Positions 51,921 through 63,000 of a DNA stretch of 64,000 nucleotides are shown here, piece after piece. The number at the start of each line of letters is the position of its first letter. Position 1 is the first letter of the stretch. A program made the translations under genes and the position numbers. The notes beneath the pieces are model-generated. The model was given only the letters and a program-made list of their open reading frames with translations. It was not told where the DNA came from and ran no database searches. Source of the DNA: Nemertoderma westbladi (taxonomy: Eukaryota > Xenacoelomorpha > Nemertodermatida > Nemertodermatidae); assembly GCA_032718475.1 (NCBI GenBank), contig JAUCBJ010007765.1:29754-93753 (forward strand), read 5' to 3'.

Positions 51921-52607
51921 ACACGTTCGTGGGACCTTCGCGCAGCACGAGGCCCAGTTATGAGATACAAATTAAAATCGAGCGACTGTATCACAAAATC
52001 AGTTTTTAACTTTATAAATTAGTTAAATTTAGAAATTTAACCACATCGCCAATCAATCAAAGAAAGAGGGACAGTACGTGTTCAGTCCTTTTAATTTGCA
52101 CCCCCCCCCCCCCCCCCCCCCACCCTTCCCACCCACCAATACATAACCGCGACATCTACCACCCACGGAAGGGTAGCACGAACTTATTTCCAATCGCACG
52201 TTCAATATGCGAAGCCAGGTGGTTTATAGGAATATAATCAACGCAGTGCTAAATACAGTCGATGCAGTAATGAATGATATTCAAATAATTTATTTAATAT
52301 ACTGTTAATGCCTCTGAAAACTTAGACAATTAAAATACACAGAAATCCCATCAAAAAATAATATGCCTAATATTTTGAGAAATAAACAATTTTGGATATA
52401 AGCCTTCTGCAGTGGTAATGTTATTGACTGACAATCATTAAATGAGATCTGTCTATTACCTGAGACTAAAGAACACAGACTCTATAGTGTAATAGGAGGT
52501 AGGGAATGCAGGTTTCAATCTCGTTAGGTCTAGCTGGCCAATCTCTCTACCAGCCGTGTGGCTAGTTACATACCCCCCCTCCACTGGCATTCCCAGCAAC
52601 TGGCTGC
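51921..52607. repeat. 0.69-kb direct repeat, copy 1
   Basis: Sequence from ACACGTTCG to CAACTGGCTGC is about 97% matched at 55008-55690, including a poly-C tract of more than 20 bases (52100-52121). There is no ORF. The pair flanks 2.4 kb and could be LTRs of a non-autonomous element or a segmental duplication. Confidence 0.85.
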
Positions 52608-54087
52608 CTTACACACACATCCTTCCCATCTATGTACCAGCCAACTTGCATGTTGGCCAATAAATGAGCAGTATTTAATGAGAATCAATTTGTTGTGCCG
52701 TTTTAATTACTTTAGATCAACTAAAGACACAATTATTAAAGCAAATCACTTGAACTAATTAAAAACTATAATAGAATGGGGTATGTGGATTACATCTGTA
52801 TAATTTTTAAGTATAATTATTGAAGTCTTATACTGTAAAACAATTAATTTCTGTAAAAGCTTTTGCGGAATTAGCCGGTTATTTTCCCCGCAAAGTACTC
52901 TGTAGTTGGTTTAACGGGCATAAAAAGCCGTTTCCTTACTGTACTGGTGTTTTAGTGGACATAAAAAGCCATTTCTTCTGTATGTGTACTTTAGCGGACA
53001 TAACTAGCAATTCTATGTCGCAATACGCTAAATCCTCTTGAAACAGTGTAGTTACTATGACGACAGCTAACAGCTGATCTGTACACGTGTAGCTTTTTCC
53101 TTGTTCTCTGGTGTTTCTTTGTTCGGTCAACCAATCAGAGCGATTTTCCTGCTTTTTGTACAGAAACCTCCGGGAAATCGCGCAATGCATTATGGGTCAA
53201 TGTTTACCTTTTTCCTGAGCCCAGAAGACCGGCTTTGGAATCTCTGTGTTTTCAGGCTTTAGCCCAACATTAGTAGGCTTAATTATAGAACGTATATCTG
53301 TTATCTTAACTTAACAAATCAATCATAACTCACTCACCTAATCATATTGTCAACTACAAACACCGCATTTTTACTGCTATTTACTGTCGGTTATTCATTA
53401 TATCAGTTGATGGAATATTATTATATTTGGAATATCGATAAATAATTACAAAACCCTCAATCTTTTTGATATACTGAAGGTAAGAGAGACCGGTTACATA
53501 TAACGATTGCGACTTACATTAAAGTGGTTTTGAAGTAAATTTAATGCTATTTCATAGGCACTACATGAGTCGGTTGTTGTTCTCTTTATATGTGACTAAA
53601 ATTAGTGAAGGTCGGCAGATCGGTGTGCAGTATTGTGCAGTAGTGTGTATGATTGTGACTGATAACAAAGCATCTCCTAAAGAATGCGCTACGTGAATCC
53701 ATAGCTATCCCGTTGTGTCTAGTTTAAGTCATAACTCTGTTTACATATTTAGAGCGCCACGTCCTAAAGGAACTGTTAATATTTCCCGAAAGTGAATAAT
53801 ATTTGTCAGAGATTATATATTACGATCAGTCGAATAATACAGTAGGCCTACACCGCAATAAGGTTAGGCTTCCGAATCTAGTCTCCCGGGTATATCCAGC
53901 GGGTGAATGGTCGCGCATAGACTGGCTTCGGCTAATGTAGTGTATCAAATACTCGTCATAGGCTAAAGTCGATTTATTATCTAGAAGACATCCAAATTTG
54001 GCAGGTTAAACTGCTAAAGGTCTGAAAGCGCGAACAATTTCCTTTAACAGGCAGGTTGAAAGTGCTGTTTTTACCGTAATCAATTTA
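52608..54087. other. DNA between the 0.69-kb direct repeats
   Basis: No coding signal. Around 52910-53020 a short unit (GGCATAAAAAGCC, GGACATAAAAAGCC, GCGGACATAACTAGC) is repeated about three times at 40-50 bp spacing. Confidence 0.5.
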
Positions 54088-54830
54088 CAGTACAGGCCAC
54101 CAGAAAACGCAGATTTGTACAATTGTGAACACATTTTATCAAATGTGTACCAGTGTAATGTAATGTTGTTGAACGGGACAATTGAACATAATTGAACATA
54201 ATTGAATTGGCAACAACCAAAATTTTTTCGCCAAAGGATACAATTGAATACTTTTGAAACGCTTAGTAATCTGGAAACTCTCTGTAGTTTGCCGCTAACT
54301 GTCACTCACTGCAGCTGGAAATGCGATAAGGATATCGTTTACCTTTATAGTGTGCGGTTAATAGTGTCTAGTAGGCAGGCCTATAGTTAGTGATGTTAAG
54401 GCATCTTCTGGTGTTTCTCTGTGCCTCTCGGTGTCAGACTAATGGCGCGACATCTCCCTGCACTAAATTAATTATTCAATGGTCTAGGCTCCTCCATCCA
54501 TATACCCATACACTCCATGAACATTAACAGTGTGCGGTTAGTAGTGTCTATATACACTCCATGAACCTCCATGTGGTCTTGTATGTAGTTCTCTCTCTAC
54601 CAATACAGCCCATGTCCGCAATGTTACGCCCTGGGGGCTCTCTCATCTACCTGATATCAGACATACAGCTGCGCACCGCACACAAAGCCTTTGTCGGTCC
54701 CAGCAAGTTAGCCTCCTGCTGTGTGATCTAGAAGATAACTCGCCATAACCTGCCAATCAGATGACTTGAACAAATGTGTTCACATGTGATCACATTGGAT
54801 GAAATCTGCTTTTTCTGGTGGCCTGTACTG
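54088..54830. mobile_element. 743-bp MITE with TA target duplication (Tc1/mariner-like)
   Basis: Ends are CAGTACAGGCCACCAGAAAA and its reverse complement, flanked by TA on both sides (54086-54087, 54831-54832). Inverted similarity continues imperfectly for about 50 bp (…GCAGATTT…GTGAACACATTT). There is no transposase ORF. TA duplication and the CAGT start are typical of Tc1/mariner-derived MITEs. Confidence 0.75.
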
Positions 54831-55007
54831 TAATTAACTAATTAACTGCTATTATCTTAGCTTCTCGAAGGCCACACGAAAATTAAACTTGGAAAATTTC
54901 TAAACTTTTGCCAAACAACATGTGTACCAAGTTTGGATAGATTTCATCGAAGTTTGGCCGAGTTATTAACGTTTAAAATTGAACACTGCAAAAAAAGCAA
55001 CAGCACG

Positions 55008-55690
55008 ACACGTTCGCGGGCCTTCGCGCAGCACGACGCCCAGTTATGAGATACAAATTAAAATCGAGCGACTGTATCACAAAATCAGTATTTAACTTTA
55101 TAAATTAGTAAAATTTAGAAATTTAACCACATCGCCAATCAATCAAAGAAAGAGGGACAGTACGTGTTCAGCCCTTTTAATCTGCACCCCCCCCCCCCCC
55201 CCCACCCTTCCCACCCACCAATACATAACCGCGACATCTACCACCCACGGAAGGGTAGAACGAACTTATTTCCAATCGCACGTTCAATATGCGAAGCCAG
55301 GTGGTTTATAGGAATATAATCAACGCAGTACTAAATACAGTCGATGCAGTAATGAATGATATTCAAATAATTTATTTAATATACTGTTAATGCCTCTGAA
55401 AACTTAGACAATTAAAATACACAGAAATCCCATCAAAAAATAATAAGCCTAATATTTTGAGAAATAAACAATTTTGGATATAAGCCTTCTGCAGTGGTAA
55501 TGTTATTGACTGACAATCATTAAATGAGATCTGTCTATTACCTGAGACTAAAGAACACAGACTCTATAGTGTAATAGGAGGTAGGGAATGCAGGTTTCAA
55601 TCTCGTTAGGTCTAGCTGGCCAATCTCTCTACCAGCCGTGTGGCTAGTTACATACCCCCCCCTCCACTGGCATTCCCAGCAACTGGCTGC
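55008..55690. repeat. 0.69-kb direct repeat, copy 2
   Basis: Match to 51921-52607 with a shorter poly-C tract (near 55187-55203) and a few substitutions. Confidence 0.85.
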
Positions 55691-56530
55691 AATATGCAAA
55701 CCGGGCTCCATGTCATTTGTTACGGATTATTTAGAAAAACGCTGGTCTTTGACTCGGCGAATAAGTCACACTTGGAATTGTCCATAAACACTATATTTAA
55801 ACTTTTGAACGGTAGTTTGTTTTTTCAGTGTAGTACACATGATCGCAAATGAACAACACATTCTTGAATGTGTCATCATGAATGTGATACATTTAGTGTA
55901 ATTCAGATGGTTAGGTCAGGATAATAACTCAACCAGCTACTCTAGACAGGAAAAAAATATGACGCCGTATTCACAAAGTTTGTTTACTACTTACAGTATT
56001 TCAACAATACAACAGAGAGACCACAGGTGAGTCAACAGAGCGAACCAATGAGAGTCAAATAAGAGACAACTATTGAGTCAACCGAAAGGATATGTGTTTC
56101 AGTATTTTGTAAATGCATGTGGTAGTCAATACTGTAACTCTTTGTAACCGTAATTGGGTCCACGGCCCAAAGTAAGTCGTTCGTCACCTCCAATAATATC
56201 GCATTCGTACAAAGTTAGTTTCTAAATTAGTTTTTTCGTCTCCTGAACATTTCGTCGCCAAAACCATTTTGTTTTTATCGATATATAATCTTCAATAAAA
56301 TTATTTAATAAAAGTCAAAACGTTATGACAATAAAGTTGGAATTGTCAATAAAATGTATGCCCTGGCTATACTGTACGCTTGGTACTGGTACACAGATGC
56401 TGACGAGTAAGGAAAATATTTAAAAAAATTACACTCGTATCACAAAAATTTAACAAAATACGAAATGAACGTAGTCATCGGATGGTCAGCTAGACATAGC
56501 CAATGTTATCCATTGATGAATCAGTTAAGT
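55691..56530. other. Non-coding DNA
   Basis: No gene is supported. Short frames have no domain. Confidence 0.45.
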
Positions 56531-56559
56531 GATTCACTAATCATCGTTAAGATCTGATG

Positions 56560-57620
56560 TATTTTAATGCTAAATTAACGTTAATAATGAACGTTAATAA
56601 TGAACGTTAAAAATTAACGTTAAAAAATTTGGAAATGTCAGATCTCTGTTGATTTTTAACGTATAATAACTGTAAAAATTAACGTTAAAAATTAACATTA
56701 AAGTAACGTTAAAAAATATGGTATTGTCTGATATTTGTCTATTTTTGACGTATAATTACTGTAAAAAATTAACGTTAAAAATTTACAGAATTCTAACGTA
56801 TTTTAACGTAGGTTTATGGTTAAATTCTAACTGTCATTTTTTAACGAATGTCTAACATAAACCCAACGTTAGATTAACGTTGGTGGTTTGCAGGGATGTA
56901 TTACGATTAAAGACGATCACTACCCTGTAAACAATTTAACGTTAATAATGCATTAATATACGTTATTTTCTGACAATGCCAACGTTAATTATTAACGTTA
57001 ATAATACATATAAATAACGTTAGTTTGGCCGCCCTTTTAACGTTAAAAATTAACGCAAATTAACGTTAATTTTAAACGGTAGGTATTTTGATCGTCAAAA
57101 TATATTGTATGTTTAACGTTAAAAAATGACATATTACTGACAATCAGTTTGGATCGTCAAAATATATTGTATGTTTAACGTTAAAAAATGACATATTACT
57201 GACAATCAGTTTGGATCGTCAAAATATATTGTATGTTTAACGTTAAAAAATGACATATTACTGACAATCAGTTTGGATCGTCAAAATATATTGTATGTTT
57301 AACGTTAAAAAATGACATATTACTGACAATCAGTTTGGATCGTCAAAATATATTGTATTTAATGTTAAAAAATTACAAACAACTGACAGTGATAAAAACA
57401 TAATTATAATAATTAACGCTTAATTACCTTAACGTTAATTAACGTCAAATAATCACATATTCCAGACAATTGCTATTATCTTATCTGGCTCTGTCTAAAT
57501 TTACATCTTGACGGTCAGACCGGTAGACAGTGATAACTCGAAACAACCTAAGAAGGCATTCTCATATTAAACAGTTAGGGTAGGGTGGGTTGACCTCAGG
57601 TGACTAATGGAATTAATAAC
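56560..57620. repeat. AACGTT-rich dispersed repeat, copy 2 plus an inverted piece
   Basis: 56560-56900 is dense in AACGTT and ends GGTTTGCAGGGATGTA, the reverse complement of the start of copy 1. 56925-57620 then parallels copy 1 in the same orientation. The layout suggests a family with inverted ends TACATCCCTGCAAAC. Confidence 0.75.
57090..57399. repeat. 62-bp tandem repeat, five copies
   Basis: GATCGTCAAAATATATTGTA starts recur at 57090, 57152, 57214, 57276 and 57338. Copy 1 of the family (51.5 kb) has only one such unit, so this is a local expansion. Confidence 0.9.
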
Positions 57621-57737
57621 AATAGTTTAATTACAAGCTTTCTCTCATCGGAGCTACTTCTGGTAATTATTGAAAATGCATACAACAGATCTCGCCAAGC
57701 CATTTCCAGATGTGAAATCCTCATTAAATTCTGATGA

Positions 57738-57774
57738 CAAAAAACCGCAAGTCTTGTTGACTTACGGTTTTTTG
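57738..57774. repeat. Strong 15-bp hairpin
   Basis: AAAAAACCGCAAGTC and GACTTACGGTTTTTT are separated by TTGTT, with one mismatch. It looks like a bacterial terminator but sits in animal intergenic DNA. It is probably the remnant of a small inverted-repeat element. Confidence 0.75.
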
Positions 57775-58049
57775 CATAAATTTAAGTAGTTGCGGTCTTT
57801 TGTATTGCACTTACTCTGCTGAAACTCAGCTCGAATCTATGATCCTCTCGGTTTATTGTCGCCGTGGTTGCATTAAAAATAGCATTCAGAGAAATTCCAA
57901 ATACTATTGTATTTGTTAGCATCAAAATGTGTTGTTATGATTAATATTGATATTAGTAATGATAGATAATCTATATGTCAATGTCAATGTCCAGCATTCG
58001 ACGCCACATTTGATCAAGCAAAAATCTAACATTTTTTATGTTCTTCCCG

Positions 58050-58260
58050 CCCTTGTAGTTTGTGTAGTGTTAATCCGTTGCCTTTAATTAACATCTCTCC
58101 AGAGGTCATGGGTTCGATCCCCGCAAAGGGGTCGGGAGAGTTTTCGTTTCAGGACGAACGCTTTAAAGGGACGAGCTAGGGCGCATTTCTCAAGGGCGTC
58201 CTTTAATGGGTACTGGAGTATCCTCTGGTGAATAAAAATATGGTGGAATTAGGTGGCGTT
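58050..58260 (+). mobile_element. Probable tRNA-derived SINE
   Basis: GGTTCGATCC (58111-58120) is a perfect B box preceded at tRNA-like distance by a weak A-box region (TAGTGTTAATCCG, from 58065). A non-tRNA body and an A-rich end (GAATAAAAATATGG near 58231) follow. Confidence 0.4.
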
Positions 58261-58279
58261 CATAAAGTATGTCACGCAA

Positions 58280-58375
58280 ATTTTCCATTTTTTTGACCCC
58301 CCCCCCCCCCCTTCTGTTACAAAAAACCTATTTTCGTAAATTTATAACCCCCCCCCCCCCCCCCCCCCCCCTTGA
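58280..58375. repeat. Two poly-C tracts
   Basis: Runs of about 15 (58297-58311) and about 24 C (58349-58372) follow TTTTTTGAC and TTTATAA. A GCGTTCATAAAGTATGTCACGC segment precedes. It may be one end of a common dispersed repeat. Confidence 0.7.
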
Positions 58376-58658
58376 CGAAAAATATTTTATTTCAGTAATT
58401 TAATAACAGTTAGAAAGCACAATAGAAAGTGAAACATTTTGACTGAAGTAGTTCTTACTAAAAGCCTATACATACTTTAGCAGCTTCAAACTACAATACT
58501 GTATAATGTACATGTACAAGGCAGACTAGACAGGGGTGCCCTGTTAATGTTAGGGATTAAATTCAATGTTATTGCGCCAATGTGGAAGGAAGCTAAGAAT
58601 GATATATGTATCAGTATATGATAATATAATAACAGAGAAGCGGCATTATACTGGCTTC

Positions 58659-58840
58659 TGGTCCGCGGACCAATGTATAATGTAATCATGTGTAATCATG
58701 TACAATAAAATAATAATAACAATGAAGTAATTCAATGTTTATTGTTTTGGTTCCCCCAACAAGCCACTGTAACCTGCTCCTTTACTAACCTGCTCATTTA
58801 AATGGCTTTGCCGGAAAACGTATTTGGTCCGCGGACCAAA
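58659..58840. repeat. Two copies of a GGTCCGCGGACC palindrome
   Basis: TGGTCCGCGGACCA at 58659-58672 and TTTGGTCCGCGGACCAAA at 58823-58840, 164 bp apart. Confidence 0.8.
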
Positions 58841-59319
58841 TACCAGTATATGGCCAGAGAAGCTATATGGTACTAAAAGTGGCAATAACACAAGATACAG
58901 CAATAATGGTAGGTACTGAGGTACCGTGTACCGGTATCGGTAGGTAAGAATCCCAGTATATGACGGGATCGGTAAAAGTGTTATACACATGCAGACCAGT
59001 AGTACCGGTTGGCCAGGCATGGCCTACAGTCAATCCCAATAGGGCAGGTAGCGCAATAGTGCTGCGCGGACTGGCGCAATATCTTCATTTTTCTTCCTTT
59101 ATTTTATTTTTTTTTGAGGTTGAAATAATTGGACACAAGTCCATTGAGGCAAGTGAGAAAGAGACAATAAACGAAATATGTACCACCATAATGTACTGGT
59201 GGTGATTGGCGAAGATATAACGACAATCTATCTAACTACTGTAAAACAATATAGTGGTTAAAGATGAATATATACTATTCAAAACACTAAATGAAACACT
59301 AAACTTCAGTTTTAAAATT

Positions 59320-59460
59320 CCTTATATATATATATGTATATATAGTTTGGAACAGTCTCTATAAGGTTGCGAGTATTTGTAATATCAACATATTGACTCA
59401 GTTTGTAGAATCGCTTGCAAGCGGTTTTAAACTAACAGTATAATTATCACCTCCACTGGG
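59320..59460 (-). promoter_or_regulatory. Polypurine tract and start of the Ty3/gypsy 3' LTR
   Basis: On the minus strand CCCAGTGGAGG (59460-59450) is followed at once by TGATAATTATAC. This is a good polypurine-tract/LTR junction, just after the end of the pol tail. A TATA-rich stretch (59346-59320) could be the LTR promoter. The other LTR is outside the window, so the LTR end is not defined. Confidence 0.5.
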
Positions 59461-59466
59461 CTGGCA

Positions 59467-60035
59467 CTACTGTGCAGGGAAACCATAGTAATCTGGTTTG
59501 CGTAATCCTCTCCGTGGGCGTAGTGATGTCAAGGGGTTGTTCGTATTCGTTTGGGTATACTCACTAGTAAGTGAGGGGGATATAGGAACACCACTAGTCA
59601 TTGGAGTGCCGAGAAGTGGTGTACGGCTTGGTTCTTCTTCCGCATGACATGGTTGATCTGTTATGGTAGTATTCAAATCATCCTCGTCAGAAAATTCATA
59701 TGGTGGGATAAGTGTAGGGATATGGTATGGCACCCGATAACAATCAGTGTATTGGACACGGTAGGCATGTGAACGTAATTGGCGTCCAACAAACTTTCTA
59801 ATATGACACCACTGTCCATCAATGGAAGCTATAATATAGCGGGGACGAGCCCAAGACTTTGAACCATCCGAGTAAAGGTGGACAAGATCTCCAACACTGA
59901 GAGATTCGGCTGGTGCTGCCAATGCAGGGCGACGCAGCTTGGACCTTTCACTAGACTGGTGGTTGGATAAACGAGTGTCCTGTTGACGGGAAATGAGGTC
60001 GACATCAGATACAGTCTGGTTGGTACAGATTGGTC
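59467..60035 (-). CDS. Ty3/gypsy integrase C-terminal domain, out of frame with pol
   Basis: A frame offset by -1 from gag-pol carries the expected continuation: a Arg/Gln-rich segment (DVDLISRQQDTRLSNHQSS), a chromodomain-like/SH3-like integrase tail (VGDLVHLYSDGSKSWARPRY; CHIRKFVGRQLRSHAYRV) and a Pro/Ser/Thr-rich end with stop at 59467. The shift lies near 60025-60036. Either this copy is broken by an indel, or the tail is reached by frameshifting. Comparison with related elements, where the tail is continuous with integrase, favours a mutation. Confidence 0.7.
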
Positions 60036-63000
60036 TCGATGGGATATGATTTCCCTAGATGCAAGTCCACAAGAGCGGATCCGTGCATTAACATTGGCGA
60101 TAGCAAATACGAGAGTAAGAGAAGAGAATGGTCCACCAGTGGGTTGCAGATGAAGTAACTCCTCTTCGAGTTCACGCATAGCCCGTTCAGCTACCGGGTT
60201 CTTGTTTATGTTTTTACGACGGCCAAGCTCAAGCTGTAGGTTATGGGATGCTAGTGTTGTATCATTCACAAGGGCCTGGAAGGCTGGGGCAGGGTCGACA
60301 CGAATAACAGCTGGTGGACCATCGATAGGATTGAGGCCCACACAGAGTGTTAGTATAGCATCACGCATGGTTTCATGGCGCTCATCAGGGATGACACAAG
60401 CTGCTGTATATGACGAAACTGTTTCACGAATAAGGAAAATCAGTTGGCGGTTTTGACGAAGAACATCACCAGCAAATGAAAGGCCAACTGCAACAGGTGG
60501 TGGCTCACTGCTCTGAGGTATGAGGCGGGGGGGTGCTGTTGCGAGAGCAGCACACTGATGACAACATGAGGAGACTTGTCCAATAGCAGCATCCATGTCA
60601 AGAGCATAAAAGTACCGTGACACAATTCGTCGAAGTTGAGCACGTGGAGGATGCTTTAACTCTAAGTGGATAGAGGTTAGGAGGCCTATAAGAGCATGCC
60701 GGGGAATAACAATGAGTTCCCGGGGGGAGTTGAAGGGGGCACTGTGTTTGACGACAAGGAGGTCGTCTGAAGAGACAATTGTATTGCCAAGATATCGTTT
60801 GACGTCACGAATATTCGTGAGCTTCTTAGAGGGTCGGGTGCCCTGGCGAAGGTGTGCCTTGGTACGACGAATATCACCACATTCATCTTGGGTGAGGCGC
60901 CATGCAGGACGACTGGCATATATGGGATGGCTGGGAGGTACCGTATTGGACTCACATGCCCCAGTACGGTAATGTAGGGGTGGAGCGTCTGTTGTCAAGT
61001 CACATCTAGGGGGTAATATGTCTGTAGTATCAGTCAGAGCACGAATGATAGGGGATGATGACTCAATATTGACAAACTGGCAGATTTTACATGTTTGGGA
61101 ACTGCAGGGGAGGGCATTGCGGCTCTGAAAGTCTGCAGTTAAGTTGGTAGCACCCTTTATGTGTGATATGGTTATATTAAACTGGGACACTGTAGCCAGA
61201 AACGTTGAGAGTCGAGGGCTGGCTGAATAGGCCCCACGTGATAACTTTAGAAAGGCCTGAACACATGGCTTACTATCTGTTAAGACAGTAGATTGATGAA
61301 TAGAATGAGTTATATAGGGAGAGAAGTGCTGAACAGCCATGGCGATAGCAAGTCCCTCAAGCTCACAAGGGAGCCATGAGGCCTGATGGCTGCGTAGTTT
61401 TGCTGAATAATACCCAGCTATAAGGAAGGTTGATGCTCGTTGTGCATACAAAACAGCGCCAAGGCCATCTGTGCTCGAGGCAGCATCGGTGACAATATAG
61501 AGATGATCTGAAGGTCGCGGGATGACTACAGAGCGACAGGACTTGAGGGAGGCCTGCGCACGGCGAAAAGTCACAGATGTATCCTCAGTCCAAGCAACAG
61601 AATCACGGGGTTGGTCAGATAGTAAAGCTTCAAGAGGGCCAATCAGTGATGAACATCGTGGGAGCACTTTAGAAAGGACTTTATAGGAGCCTATAAAGGA
61701 ACGTAGCTCTCGGATGGTTGTTGGCATAGGACAACTAGCAAGTGTAGCAATGATATGGGGGGATGCTGTTAGTGAACCCTGTGTCCATTGCCAGCCCAGG
61801 ATAGAGGTAGTTCGGGGGCATATAACTGTTTTCTTTGGGGATAATCTTAAATTACAACGGTATAGCGCTGTGAGGAGAGCAGAGAAGTTTGTTAATAGTT
61901 CATTGATGGTATTTCCTCCACAATAGAGGTCGTCAGCTAACTTAGTAACTCCTCCTTGTATAAGCAGGTCACCGAGAACACGGCACATTAATTCTTCAAG
62001 AGCCGTCTCTGAACCTGGCATCCCCATGGCACACCTGACATACACTCGTACACCGCGGAATGGTGTTACAACCCCACAAAACTTCATCGATGCCTGCTCT
62101 AAAGGGATTTGGTAGAAGGCAGATGTTAAATCAGTTTTAATGAGATATTTGTAAGACCCGAGTATGCGCAGGGTTGAAGTAACATCTGGGAGCAATGCTG
62201 GTTGAGGTTTGCAGTAACGAGCCACTTCATTAAAAGCTGTCACGAGACGTGTGCCACCATTTGGCTTAGCTACTAAGAATGATGGGGAAAGATATTCTAC
62301 ATTGACAGGTACAGATTCGGGTGTAGCAAAAACACCGAGGTGTTCCAGCTCATCAAAACGTTGCTGTAACTCAAGTAGACGGTTCCGGGCATATTGGGGT
62401 AGGCGTCCTTTATGTTGGGGTGGGAGGGTTGGTCCCATATTCACAACAGCTTTGTAAGGACCAGCAGCCCCATTATATCCTGGGTACCTGGTATCAAATA
62501 CGGAATCAAACTCTTCTAACAAGGTCTGGAACTGCTTTTGATCAGAACTGGTAAGGATGTTATCTGGGTCCAGGGATACAGATAGAGAGTGCTGCACAGA
62601 TGGGGATGGTGAGTTACAAATATTCTTACTTGGTGTGGTAATAATAGTATGTGCTGCATCAGGTTGGATTATAGCAGGGGTGGATGTGCAGATGTGGGAG
62701 TTCCGTTTAATGGAAACAGGGGAGGGTGACATATTTGGGATGCTGATTTTGCCAGCAGAGGGATGTACGACCATAGGGGAAAACCATGAAGACGGTGAAG
62801 GACACTTATCATGTGGTATATGTGGTGCAACAAGAAGGGGAGTATCTGGATTGATATGCGAAGGTAGGGGTAGGGATAAATGGTCTCCAGGCCATATTAC
62901 AGTGGATTGTGGCGGTGCACGTAGTAGAAGGGTTTCAACACGTCTTACGTGTGGTGTATGTAAAGTAGATGGGACATAAGAGATGGAACTACCATCTCGA

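Noticed and set aside
52500-52580. tRNA-like sequence near the end of the 0.69-kb repeat
   Set aside because: The supposed B box reads in the wrong order and no stems form.
57738-57774. Bacterial-type intrinsic terminator
   Set aside because: Hairpin plus T-run fits by shape, but everything around is animal DNA and no gene ends there.
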